DNA of 64,000 nucleotides, from assembly GCF_000234665.1 (NCBI RefSeq), contig NC_018315.1:248001-312000 (forward strand), in the 5' to 3' direction. The stretch comes from Leishmania mexicana MHOM/GT/2001/U1103 (lineage: Eukaryota; Euglenozoa; Kinetoplastea; Trypanosomatida; Trypanosomatidae). The notes beneath the pieces are model-generated. The model worked only from the letters and a program-made list of their open reading frames with translations. It searched no databases and had not been told where the DNA came from. Below, one piece after another: positions 48,656 through 58,589 of the stretch (the stretch's first letter is position 1; each line of letters opens with the position of its first letter). The translations under genes were made by a program, and so were the position numbers.

Positions 48656-51580
48656 ATGACTTCCACGGTATCGTCGTTCGACACGGTGATGCGCAAGGCC
48701 CGCGCACAGGTGGGGAAGCGGCGCATCTTTCTGAAATCCTTCTTCGCCGACTTCGACCGACTGCACTGCGGCCGTATCACAGCCGCGCAGTTTGCCCGTG
48801 TCCTGATGAACAACGATGTGCACCTCTCTCCAGACGAGATGCGTGTGCTGTCGCGCAGCTTCGCACCTGCCGCTGCGGCTGAAACTGCGGCAGCTGCCGC
48901 CAGAGCTGCCGCGGATGCGTCGGGCAGCGACAACACAGAGGTGCTCTATGAGAACTTCCTCGCCGCTCTGGAGGCGGGACCCGGCAGCAGCGCTTCTGTT
49001 CGCCGCTCCACTCCAAGTACCCCCCTCACACCGGCTGAGGAGGCCCGTCTGAGCCCGTTCAGAACGATGCTGCAGCAGGCTATTCGGGCACATGGCACCT
49101 CGCTGACGGCCCCGCTCCGCGACTTGGACCCTCGTCACACTGGCCGCGTCACTGTCGCGCAGTTCCGTCGCTGTCTCCCATTCTCCACCTCCCTCACGGA
49201 GGAGGCGATGGACCTGCTCGCGAAGCAGTACAGCGACGGCCACGGGGGGGTGTACTACATGGCGTGGTGCCGCGCCATGGATCCGTCCCTCAACGGACAG
49301 GCGAACGGCGAGAGCACGCTCACGGCAGCCGGCTCCGGACGGCTGTGCGCCATTGACAAGGATCAGTCGAGCCAGTGGAAGACGGGCTCCGTTTCGTCGC
49401 TCGTGTGCCCCGACTCCTTCACCAACCCACGACTCTCGGCTGAGGAGTTGGTTGCCGTGTTTCGCCAACAGTGTGCTCTGTACCGGCTGCGCTACGAGGA
49501 CGCCTTCGCCGACTACGACAAGATGAAGACGGGCAAGGTTACAGCGGCGCAGTTCGAGTCCGTGCTGGGCCGCATGCCTCTCGTGCACTTTGCGCTGCGG
49601 CCGGAGAACATCGACACCCTTGCCCGCGCGTACATCAGCGGCGACAACAGCGTGTCTGTGAACGGCACGCCGAGCGGACCGGTGGTGGAGTATCGTGCGT
49701 TTCTCCGTGATATTCATCCCTCGCAGGCGCTGGAGACGGCGGCGGATGGCAGCGCGGTCCCGACCAACTTCTTCGCCACCGCCCACGCCGCTGACACCTA
49801 CTTGACGAGCACCGACGACCAACGGAAGGCCGAAGTGCTTCTCTCGCAGCTGCGTGCTCTCGTGCAGTCCAACCGGATTTGCCTGAGCCCCGTGCTCCGC
49901 GACTTCGACCGGGTGCGGAAGGGCATCTACGAGCATCGCACCTGCACCCGCACCCGCTTCGCGCGCGGTCTTGCGACGCAGAACATCATGCTGCCGCCTG
50001 AGCAGCTTCAGCTTCTGATCCGCAAGTACACAGTGCCAAACCCGGACGGGTCACCGAGCAGCGAGGTGAACTACTACCTGTTCGTCCAGGACGTCGATCC
50101 GTCGCAGGCGAGCGGCGGCAAAAGCGCCGGTAGTGATGGCGTGCGTAGCACCACTGGCCTCGTTGGGCCCTCGTCTACCAGCGCCGCATCTACCACAGTC
50201 GCAGCCGTCGCACCGTTGACGTCGCTCACGAAGGAGAGCGTGCTGGCAAGCGTGGCGCTGCAGGTTGTGGAGCGCCGCCTGCACGTGTCTGCCTTCTTTG
50301 CAGATGCCGACCCTCTTCACAGCGGCACCGTACCGAAGGATCGTCTAGGCATCGCGCTGGGGCAGGCCGGTATGCAGCTGCTACCGGAGGCGCTGGCAGC
50401 ACTGCAGAGCGCGTTTGCGTCGACGCACATCCGCGATAGCGTGGATACACAGAAGCTGGTGACGGAAGTCGAGGCAGCCGTCGCGGCACTGCGTGCCAGC
50501 CGCGCGGCGGAGAAGACCGGTGGCGCAGGTGGCGAAGGCACTGCCCAGGATGCTGAGCGCGCGGCGCAGGTGGCAGCTATGCTGAGCCGCGTGCGTCACA
50601 ACGTCCGCGTGCACAACGCGCTACTGATGCCCTTCTTCGCAGACTTTGATCGCCACCACCGCGGCGTCATCACCCCGATCCAGTTCGCGCAGGCCTGTGT
50701 GCGGCACCACTTGCCCTTGACCCAAACGGAGATCGACACACTGGCATCGTGGTACAGCGCTGGCGACGCGGTGTCGCCTGGCACGGGCGGTGTGCGCTAC
50801 CTCACCTTTGTGCGAGACGTCGGCTGCGAGGAGGAGTCGGTGCAGTACGCGTTGGCGCAGAAGGCCAGCGCGGCAGGCAGCACGGTGAGCACGGACTTGT
50901 CGGCGTCTGCCCGCAAGGCTGTCGAGGCGGCGGCTGACGTGGATGAGGTGCTGACCGGCATTTGTGTTTTTCTACAGGAGCGGCGGCCGTGCCTGTCCGA
51001 GTTCTTTCCTGACGGCGATGAGCTTCGACACCACCACGTGACGCCGTCGCGGTTCCGCCACTGCATAACGATGCTGGGACTTACCGACATGACGGAGGCG
51101 CAGCTTAGAGCGCTGGAGGGCGCCTTTGCATCAGCCAAGTGTCCTGGCGACATCGACTACCCGGCCTTTGTTTGCACAGTACGGGCCATGCTAGCCGACG
51201 GCGCAGGCGCGGCCGCCGTGTCGCAGCGTCGGCTGCAGGGGCCTGCATCTTCTGGCCGCAGCAACGGTGATGTGACGGGAGACGCCGCCACACAGATGAC
51301 CGCCGCGCAGGCCTTTGCGGCCGCCACGCTCAAGCACATTCAGCGCACCCTCAAGGCACGCCGCACGGCCACCATCGCTGCCTTCCGCGAGTACGACCGT
51401 GCGCGCAAGGGCTACGTTACCGAGGGCCAGTTCTTTGCCTGCTTGCAGGCGCTCGGCGTGCCGCTGAAGCCGGACGAGGCGGCAGCGCTGCTGCAGCTTT
51501 ACGCGGTAGGCAATGGGCAGGTGCACTACCTGGCCTTTGCGCACGAGGTGGACGATGAGTCACTCATCGCCGTGAGCTAG
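48656..51580 (+). CDS. Eight-unit degenerate EF-hand protein, EFCAB6/DJBP-like
   Basis: A 974-residue protein of eight spaced units of about 55 residues, each with a pattern like FFADFDRxxxGxITxxQFxRxL. The loops start near residues 32 (ADFDRLHCGRIT), 158, 284, 418, 552, 663, 785 and 913 (REYDRARKGYVT). Every loop keeps the first Asp, most keep Gly at position 6 and Ile/Val at 8. Positions 3, 5 and 12, which supply most calcium ligands, are replaced (Gln, Arg or Thr at 12), so calcium binding is doubtful. Long arrays of such FD...G.IT..QF units recall EFCAB6/DJBP, a flagellar doublet-microtubule protein in animals. Unit 4 has an insertion in its loop. Linkers are Ala/Ser/Gly-rich. A cytoskeletal or flagellar scaffold is the likeliest role; that is inference. 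Confidence 0.87.
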   Translation: MTSTVSSFDTVMRKARAQVGKRRIFLKSFFADFDRLHCGRITAAQFARVLMNNDVHLSPDEMRVLSRSFAPAAAAETAAAAARAAADASGSDNTEVLYENFLAALEAGPGSSASVRRSTPSTPLTPAEEARLSPFRTMLQQAIRAHGTSLTAPLRDLDPRHTGRVTVAQFRRCLPFSTSLTEEAMDLLAKQYSDGHGGVYYMAWCRAMDPSLNGQANGESTLTAAGSGRLCAIDKDQSSQWKTGSVSSLVCPDSFTNPRLSAEELVAVFRQQCALYRLRYEDAFADYDKMKTGKVTAAQFESVLGRMPLVHFALRPENIDTLARAYISGDNSVSVNGTPSGPVVEYRAFLRDIHPSQALETAADGSAVPTNFFATAHAADTYLTSTDDQRKAEVLLSQLRALVQSNRICLSPVLRDFDRVRKGIYEHRTCTRTRFARGLATQNIMLPPEQLQLLIRKYTVPNPDGSPSSEVNYYLFVQDVDPSQASGGKSAGSDGVRSTTGLVGPSSTSAASTTVAAVAPLTSLTKESVLASVALQVVERRLHVSAFFADADPLHSGTVPKDRLGIALGQAGMQLLPEALAALQSAFASTHIRDSVDTQKLVTEVEAAVAALRASRAAEKTGGAGGEGTAQDAERAAQVAAMLSRVRHNVRVHNALLMPFFADFDRHHRGVITPIQFAQACVRHHLPLTQTEIDTLASWYSAGDAVSPGTGGVRYLTFVRDVGCEEESVQYALAQKASAAGSTVSTDLSASARKAVEAAADVDEVLTGICVFLQERRPCLSEFFPDGDELRHHHVTPSRFRHCITMLGLTDMTEAQLRALEGAFASAKCPGDIDYPAFVCTVRAMLADGAGAAAVSQRRLQGPASSGRSNGDVTGDAATQMTAAQAFAAATLKHIQRTLKARRTATIAAFREYDRARKGYVTEGQFFACLQALGVPLKPDEAAALLQLYAVGNGQVHYLAFAHEVDDESLIAVS

Positions 51581-53752
51581 CGCAGTCGGGCACGGAAAGG
51601 CGCGCGCGTATCACCCACACCGCCGACGCAGGAACACGGGGGGATCCTCTGGTAACGTAAAGTCCCGCTGCTGCTGCTACTGCAACCGAGACAGACGGTG
51701 ATCAAGTAATACACACACACCCACGCTGTAGCCTACGGAAGTTTATGTACATTATGCCTTTCGGTAACGGGCAGAAGGGCGGAGGCTCCCGAAGTAAAAA
51801 AGGAAAACAAAGGGGGGAGCGAAAAGGGGGGGAGGCACTGTTGACGGATGCAGGCGCGTGATGTTCCCTGCCGTTTGCGCGATACAGGGGGAGTGTGCGC
51901 GCTGCGTGCACCACACCGGAGAGGACCGTGGTGCACCGTCACCCCTTCTCTTTCCTTTGTTCGTGTGTGTGTGTGCGAAGGTTGATGTATAGATGTCGAT
52001 GTTCTGTTCTTCTGTTTCACTGTAGATCTCTTTTTATTTTTGTGTGTGTGGGTGTGTGGGTGGGGGTCTCGTGTGCTCATGAGTGCGTTCGAGGTGGCCT
52101 GCCTGCCTGCCTGCCTGCCTGCCGGGGCGGATGGGAGGAGGGGCGGATGAGTGGCACCCATCTTGACTTCCTTGCCTCGCTTTTTCACACCGTTGCGCGA
52201 GGGGTGACACGCGGGCATGGGAACGGTGTTGCATGCGTGTATATTTTTCTGTGTCTTTCCGTCTGTCCGTACAAAGGTGTCTGTACATGCCTCTATCGGT
52301 TCATCTGTATCGATCTACTATACGCCGAGCTGTGGTTGCCCAGTCTCTTGCCGTTGTTCTCTGTCCTCGTGCCGATTCTCCTCCTTGTCCCTCTCCTTCC
52401 GTGCCTTCGCGCCTTCTTTGTCGCGGATCATGTCCCATATCCCCCCCTCCCTCCCTCCCCCCTCTTTCCCCTCTCGGTTGGGATGACCCACTTGCAGGTG
52501 CTCAGCTGCGGGGGTACGCATCTGGCCGTCTCCGCAGCCGCTCAACCGAGATGCACAGGAAGAAGAACAGGACGCACCACACCCAAACACAGACGGCACC
52601 GTGATGGGAGAGTTTCTTTTTCTTTTGGAAGAGGAGAGGGGGACGGGAAGGGAGGAGGGAGGAGGGAGGGACATGAACGTGTGATATGTCTTCTCTCACG
52701 TTCCCGTTCAAAACGATGCCCCTCCCCCTCGCACGGAGTCGTACGCGCTGAGCGCCGGCAACGGGACGAACAAGAAACAGAACATGTCTTCCTTCTCCCT
52801 AACCTCCGTCCCCACCCCACCCCCTTGTCGCCTTCGGCACTTCACTCGTGCGCCGGTGATGTATCCGCTGCTGCTGCTGTGATTTTTCGGTGCCCTCTGA
52901 CTCGCCAATCTCCAGCATGCTTGCGTCTATGCATGTGTATGCGTGTCTCTCTTGGACAAGCCGCTCCTCCTCTCATCTCATCTCCGGCGCCTCACACCTT
53001 TTACCTCTTCCGTACCCCCCCCCCACACCCACCCACACACATGTATGTGTGCGCCTGACCTTGCATACTCTTTTTCGCTCGCTCAGTTGAAAAAGCAATT
53101 TCATTTCAGCCTTTAGTTGTTTTCTGTTGCTCTCGGCCTTCCTCCTCTCCTCCCTGGTCAGCCGTCCCGCCCCCTGCTCTCACCTGGCCTCTTGTGTGGT
53201 TCGCTGTGTGTGGTGCTCTCTCCATAAACCTTAAGCAGTCGCACACACGCACGTACAAATACGCGAGCAGCGAAACGCAGTCAAGACACCCCCACGCTGC
53301 ACCGTCGTCTCTCCTTGTCGATTATTATCTTGCCTTCTCCCCTTTCTCTGCCTCTGTCTGTCCAGTCCCTCTCCTACTCGTTGTTGCTGTCCCTTGGGTG
53401 GGTCACTCAGGCTCGTTGTTTGTGTTCCTCTCCCCGTCACGGTCTTGCTGTCTCCGCGTGTGGAGCCCATCTTCGCTTTCCCCTTCGTCCTATCTTCGTG
53501 TTCCTGGTTAGTAACGGCCGTAGCAGCCTATAAAGAAACCTTCGAGAACACCACAACGAAAGCCTCTCTCCCCTCCCCTTTCCCACCCCCGCCCAAGCGT
53601 TGTCGGGACCTTTCTCTCTCTGTGTGTGTGCGCGCGTGCATGTGTGTGTGTCGTGTGTGTCGTGTGTTCGTCTCCGTCGTTGATCGCGTCCTCTTCTTCC
53701 CCCGCCCCCCTCACGCACCAAGAAAATAAAAGAAAAGATAAGAACACGAAGT
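51581..53752. other. 2.2-kb spacer before the Gln-rich gene
   Basis: No gene is supported. A 387-codon frame (51895-53058) starts at GTG and is Cys/Leu/Pro-rich translation of pyrimidine tracts. The span includes a (GCCT)n tetranucleotide run at 52097-52122, a G-rich region near 52629-52672 and TG/CT tracts to 53690. Confidence 0.6.
52097..52122. repeat. (GCCT)n tetranucleotide repeat
   Basis: Six or more GCCT units in spacer DNA. Confidence 0.85.
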
Positions 53753-55180
53753 ATGCCGCCCAAGACTGCTGCCGCAGTTGTGCGTAACGGTGCGCTCAAG
53801 CCGCACCCAAAGAACGGTGAGCGTCACACCCCGGCCAAGGAGGAGGCGTCGGTGAGCACGGGCCCGCAGGTGAAGTCGCAAATTTCGAACTCGGCCCCGG
53901 CGCCGGCTGGCAAGTCGTTCCTCGATGCCCTGCGCTCTGGCAAGAAGCCGGCCGCTCCGATCGCCGCTGCCCGTGTGACAGTGCCGGCTGCCGCCCCGGC
54001 TGAGGACACTCAGGCTGCTGCTGCTGCTGCCCCGCCTGCGCCGGCCGCCGTCGTGACCCCGGCCAAGGAGTCCCCGGCGCCCGAACCGCCCAAGGAGGAG
54101 CGTATTGCCACACCAGAGCCGGCGCCAGCGCCAGCGCCGGTCCCGGCTCCGGTGGAGGAGCCCCCCATGGAGGAGGGCACCCCCACGCCTGCTGCGCCTG
54201 TAGGGGAGGAGCAGGAGGTAGCTGCCGCCTCCGCGACGGAGGAGCCGGCGCCGATCATGCAGGTGGAAAACACGAACTTCAACTGGGCCGACGACGACAT
54301 CCAGTTTCAGATTCGCCAGCCGCAGTACGCAGCGGAGTACCCGGTCTCCGTGCTGGAGAACCTGGCCCGCAATGTCACATTCAAGGTGCCGGCGGATCAG
54401 AACACCATGACGTCCGCCATCGAGGCGCTCGCCCGCGAGCGCCAGGCCTTTGAGCAGATGAAGCGCAACCACGAAGACGCCATGAAGAGCCGCGAGGTAG
54501 AGCTGAACGCGCAGGAGGCAACCCTTCAAGCCCGCGAGCGCCAGCTGCACGCCAACACGGAGACGCTGGCCGCCGAGCGCCAGCAGCTGATTCTCCAGCA
54601 GTCGCAGTTCCGTGCCCAGCAGGCTCAGGCCCAGGCCCAGGCCCAGACCCAGACCCAGAGCCAGAGCCAGCCACGCACCTCGCAGACTCAGTCCCCGGCG
54701 GCCCAGGTGTCCCCGAGCCCCGCACAGGCCGTGCAGCCGGCGCATGCACCGCAGTTGCAGCACCAGATGCCGCCTCCGCATCAGCAGCCACAGCCCCGTA
54801 GCGGCAACGTGTACATGGGCGGCGGGTACGGCGCGCAAGAGTGGCAGCCGGACCAGCGCACGTGGGGCAGCGAGGGTGCGATGGGTGCCCCTGGTTTCGA
54901 CATGTACCAAGGTGCCTACCCCGGCTCCTACGCTCAGCGCAACTACCACATGGCTGGCGGTCACCGTGGCCAGATGCGCAGCGGCAACCTGCAGCAGCAG
55001 CAGTTCCCTGGCAACCGCATGCAGCCAATGATGCCACCGCCACAGCAGTACAGCCGCTCGATGGCCCCACTCGGTGCCGCCCGCCAGCAGCAGATGGACA
55101 TGAACTTTGGCGGCCGCTCGCAGCAGAGCTACAACCCGGCGCCCAACACCGGGTACCCGCAGCGTAGCGCTCAGTGGTAA
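53753..55180 (+). CDS. Ala/Pro- and Gln-rich protein, possible RNA-granule component
   Basis: A 475-residue protein of unknown family. Residues 1-180 are Ala/Pro/Glu-rich, with repeated PAPAPAP. A short conserved-looking block at about 177-200 (NFNWADDDIQFQIRQPQYAAE) follows, then a coiled-coil at about 215-290 (IEALARERQAFEQMKRN onward). Next come a Gln/Ala stretch (286-345) and a Gly/Tyr/Met/Gln-rich tail. Prion-like tails of this kind are common in RNA-binding and translation-regulator proteins of trypanosomatids, but no RRM, zinc finger or MKT1-binding motif is visible. The ATG at 53753 follows an A-rich leader (AAGAAAATAAAAGAAAAGATAAG), typical of highly translated mRNAs. An opposite-strand frame of similar length is its shadow. 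Confidence 0.85.
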   Translation: MPPKTAAAVVRNGALKPHPKNGERHTPAKEEASVSTGPQVKSQISNSAPAPAGKSFLDALRSGKKPAAPIAAARVTVPAAAPAEDTQAAAAAAPPAPAAVVTPAKESPAPEPPKEERIATPEPAPAPAPVPAPVEEPPMEEGTPTPAAPVGEEQEVAAASATEEPAPIMQVENTNFNWADDDIQFQIRQPQYAAEYPVSVLENLARNVTFKVPADQNTMTSAIEALARERQAFEQMKRNHEDAMKSREVELNAQEATLQARERQLHANTETLAAERQQLILQQSQFRAQQAQAQAQAQTQTQSQSQPRTSQTQSPAAQVSPSPAQAVQPAHAPQLQHQMPPPHQQPQPRSGNVYMGGGYGAQEWQPDQRTWGSEGAMGAPGFDMYQGAYPGSYAQRNYHMAGGHRGQMRSGNLQQQQFPGNRMQPMMPPPQQYSRSMAPLGAARQQQMDMNFGGRSQQSYNPAPNTGYPQRSAQW

Positions 55181-56210
55181 GCTCATGCATGACGCAAGAG
55201 GCGGGAGGAGGGACGCGAGCAGGTGTGGTGAAGACCGCCATTAGCCACCCTATGTGCGTTTGCGCATGCCTCGCGATACTCTCCGCCCTCCCTCCTTGCC
55301 GCAACTGCATGCCGGCGGAGAGTGTGGAAGCGAAAGGCGTGCGTCAGTTTTCTTCCTCTTCTCAGACGAGCAACCCAGTGAAGGGAACTGTCTCGGCATT
55401 CTCGCGCGCATGACGCTGTGGCGGCTGTCCTCTTGCCCTCATACACGCGCGTACAGGTATGCGAGCCTTCTCTGAGGGTTTTTTCCTTTTCCATCTTCTT
55501 TGCCTCTGACCCACCGCGCGCTTGCCTTTTCGCCGGCGACGGAGAAGTGGGTTCCCTTTACGCAGTGGCGGGAAGGGGGAGAGGAGATGCAGGCGTGGCG
55601 AAAGCTTGAGCGCCGAAGCGGGTGATGGTGGTGGTGGTGGCGGCGGCGCTCTTGTGAGGCGGCAGCAATGAGGAACACCGCCGAGAACCGCGCGCGTCGA
55701 GCGCGCCGCCCTTTTCTTTTCCTTGTCTTCGTAGTTGTGCGTACGCCAGCTCAGGTGTGTGCGTGCAGTGTTGCAATACATTGAAGAGGGAGGACGACGC
55801 TCCCCCTCCTTTTCCTCCCCTCCTGGTGCGCGTAAAGAGCGGGGGCGAACGAACATCCTCGTCTGCGCACATCCTCCCCTCCCCCCTCCCCACCTCCGCT
55901 GTGAGGTGGGTGTCGTCGCCACGATGGTGATGCTGATGACGGATATCGGTCGCGTGACGTGTGAGGGGTGCGTGCACGGTGCGAAATAGCGGCGCGAGCA
56001 AGAAAAGACGCAACACACACACACACACACACACAACCTGCACACGCACGCGTACACGCATGCAATAACAGCAAGGGAGTAAAAAGGTTTATATATTTAT
56101 TATCTAAGGTTGGTTCACGACGATGCGGAGAGAAAGCGTGCGTGCCCGCGTACGTACATACACACAAGCGGAGAAAAAAAAATAAAAGCAGCAACTCCCC
56201 CCTCCCCCAC

Positions 56211-56242
56211 CACACACCCACCCACCCACACACACACACACA

Positions 56243-56291
<49 letters not shown>
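56211..56291. repeat. Long (CA)n tract
   Basis: About 80 bp, almost pure CA with a few CCCA interruptions at the left end, followed by A-rich DNA. It is the longest dinucleotide run in the window. Confidence 0.9.
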
Positions 56292-56295
<4 letters not shown>

Positions 56296-58528
56296 AACAA
56301 GAAGAAAAAGAAGGAGCGAACGCCTCCCTTCCCCTTTCCCCTTTCCTCCACCCACGAGAGAAAAAAAAAGATGATGATGATGGCGATGATGACGACGTGC
56401 CCCTGCCACGCATGCACGCGTACTGTTTCGCAGAGATACGGATAGAGGACGATAGAGAGATCGGGCGAGCGAGAAGAGAGGTGCGTCACACACACACACA
56501 CACACACGCACATATACACATACAGACACACACCGAGGGGAAAAAAAGCTAACATCGTAACAGGGAGCGTCAGAGCGAGGGGTGCGCGTATGTGCATGTA
56601 ATCGTGCAAAGGGAGGAAACACCGATGTTTCGCTCCTCTTTTTCTTTTTCTTTGTTTTGCTCTGAAAGGGCATTCCCCCTCCCCTCCCCCAATGCCATGT
56701 GAGCGCGAGGCTTCAAGGACCAAGTCCCCCCCTCCCCCACCCCACCTTCCTCCCAACAACAACGAAGGTGAAGGAAAGGCAAAAAAACAAGAAAAAACAC
56801 AGCAGAAGACGCGAGCTACCGGGACGGCACACCTCTTCAGCTCTGACGTTTGAATCAATGGGACTGTATCTCTCCACCATCCCCATCGTTCGCTCTTGCT
56901 CCCCTCCCCCTCCACCTTTCCACGGCCACTGCGTGCAGTGCGCTCGTGAGCATGTCTGCGTGTGGTCGCACGCCTCTCCGTCCTCGACGTTATTCGAACA
57001 TGATTTGGATCTGCCAAAGCGGGTGAGCAGAACGAGAGCGGCGGATGAGAAAGGCGCGGGACGAGGCGCAGCGTTAAAGGAGTTTTGGTCGACGAGGGAG
57101 GCGGAGGAGGCGGAGGACATGTCTCGTGAGACCACGCAAAAGAAAAAGAGAGAGAAAGGCGCCTCAGTAGTGAGCAGAGAAGCGGGCGGCGGGGCCTGCT
57201 TGTGAGAGTGTGTATGCGCGGCAGACGAGTGGGGGCGAAGGATGAACACATGCGTTAACACTGTGCTCCGTCTTCTCCCTCACGAGTACCACACCGTGCC
57301 TGCACACGTGCACTCCTCTCTTCCTCTCGCCTCTTTTGTCCCCGGAGGGCTGGGTGCACGATGGAATGACGAGAGAGAGGGAGGGAAGCGCGAGACACCG
57401 AGGAGCCCCCAATGGATTCGTAGCAGCCGACTTGATTCTTTAGAAAAAGTTGTGTCTCTCTGCTGATGGCCGTGTCTTGGCGTTTTTGTTGTTGCGCGAT
57501 TTCGTTATTCGTTTTTTTTTTGCTGCTTTCTTGTCGGTCTTGTTGTGTCGGTGTAGCTCTCTCTACGATCCCCCTTTAGCCAATGGAATCTGGCCGCACA
57601 CATGCACGCAGTGGAGGAGACGATTGTTTCTCAGCCTGAGCGAGAGAGCCGGAAGGGGGAGAAGTGCAGGCTTGCGCACACATGCAGGTGAGAGGGCACA
57701 CCACCCTCCCAGCAGAAGTAGGGGGATGCAGTCGATGGCATGGGCGACAGTCAGGTGCTGCAGGCTTGCGTAATTATAATACCAAAAAACAAACAAACGT
57801 GCTTTTGCTGCGTTATCGCCCCTCCCCTCCCTACTTCTCGTGAAGCACTACTCTTACCGTTACCCCCCCCCCCCCGTGCGTCCCACCTTCCTTTTGGCAC
57901 ATCCGTCTCCTCGCGCTCGCTCTCTCTGTGTGTTTGGCGCCCTTCTTCACTGTGGCGCAGAAACCCCGAGGACAGTGGTGTGTGGTGATTACGCGCACAC
58001 AATGCTGTTTGTGGCTGGTGACCGCCTCCGCTCACGTCATGTCACGTCTGCCAGCTTTTCTTGGTACTGTTTCCGTAGTTTCATGCTGATGGTTTCTTTT
58101 TTTTTTTAATTTTCATCATCTAAATTTTGCGTTAACCTCTTCGCTCTGCCTCTCTTGTTATCGATGTTTTCCTTTGCCCCCCCCCCACTCGTGTTCGTGT
58201 GCATGCGTTGTTGACTGATCGCCCGCTCTATCTCTATAGACCTATCGCGCACTGGACACGCCCTCCTCCGTATCCTCCACCCCAGCGCCGGCACGTGTCA
58301 CACCAACCTTGGAAGCGTACCTTCTCCCTTCTGTTTCTTATCTTTTTTTTTTCCCTCTCCCTCTCCCTCTCCCTCTCTCTCTCTCTCTCTCCCCTTTCCT
58401 TTTCATTGCCGTGTCTGTTCGTTTTTTTTTTCTTCCTCTGTTAGGTTTTTGTGTTGAGTCACAAGCGCGCGGGTGTGCCGTTGTATCTTGGAAGCGATGT
58501 TGCTGATGTGGATGTCGTTGTCTCTCTG

Positions 58529-58589
58529 CCCCCCCCCCCCTCCCCCCCTCCCCCCCATGGGACGTGCGTGGGGTGGGGTGGGGGGGGGG
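58529..58589. repeat. C-tract / G-tract inverted repeat
   Basis: A 28-nt near-pure C run (58529-58556) is followed, after about 13 nt, by a 20-nt G-rich run (58570-58589, GGGG-T-GGGG-T-G10). The arms can pair imperfectly, and the G arm alone fits a quadruplex pattern. Confidence 0.75.

Noticed and set aside
48497..49936. 479-codon frame on the - strand
   Set aside because: Antisense shadow of the EF-hand-array gene.
51895..53058. 387-codon frame
   Set aside because: Begins with GTG and translates TG, CT and C tracts into Cys/Leu/Pro runs; no domain.
53711..55186. 491-codon frame on the - strand
   Set aside because: Mirror of the Gln-rich gene; Leu/Arg/Gly-rich reverse translation of biased codons, with no leader or acceptor on that strand.
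56115..57251. 378-codon frame on the - strand
   Set aside because: Includes long Cys-Val runs from (CA)n and Phe/Leu runs from A-rich DNA; no coding character.
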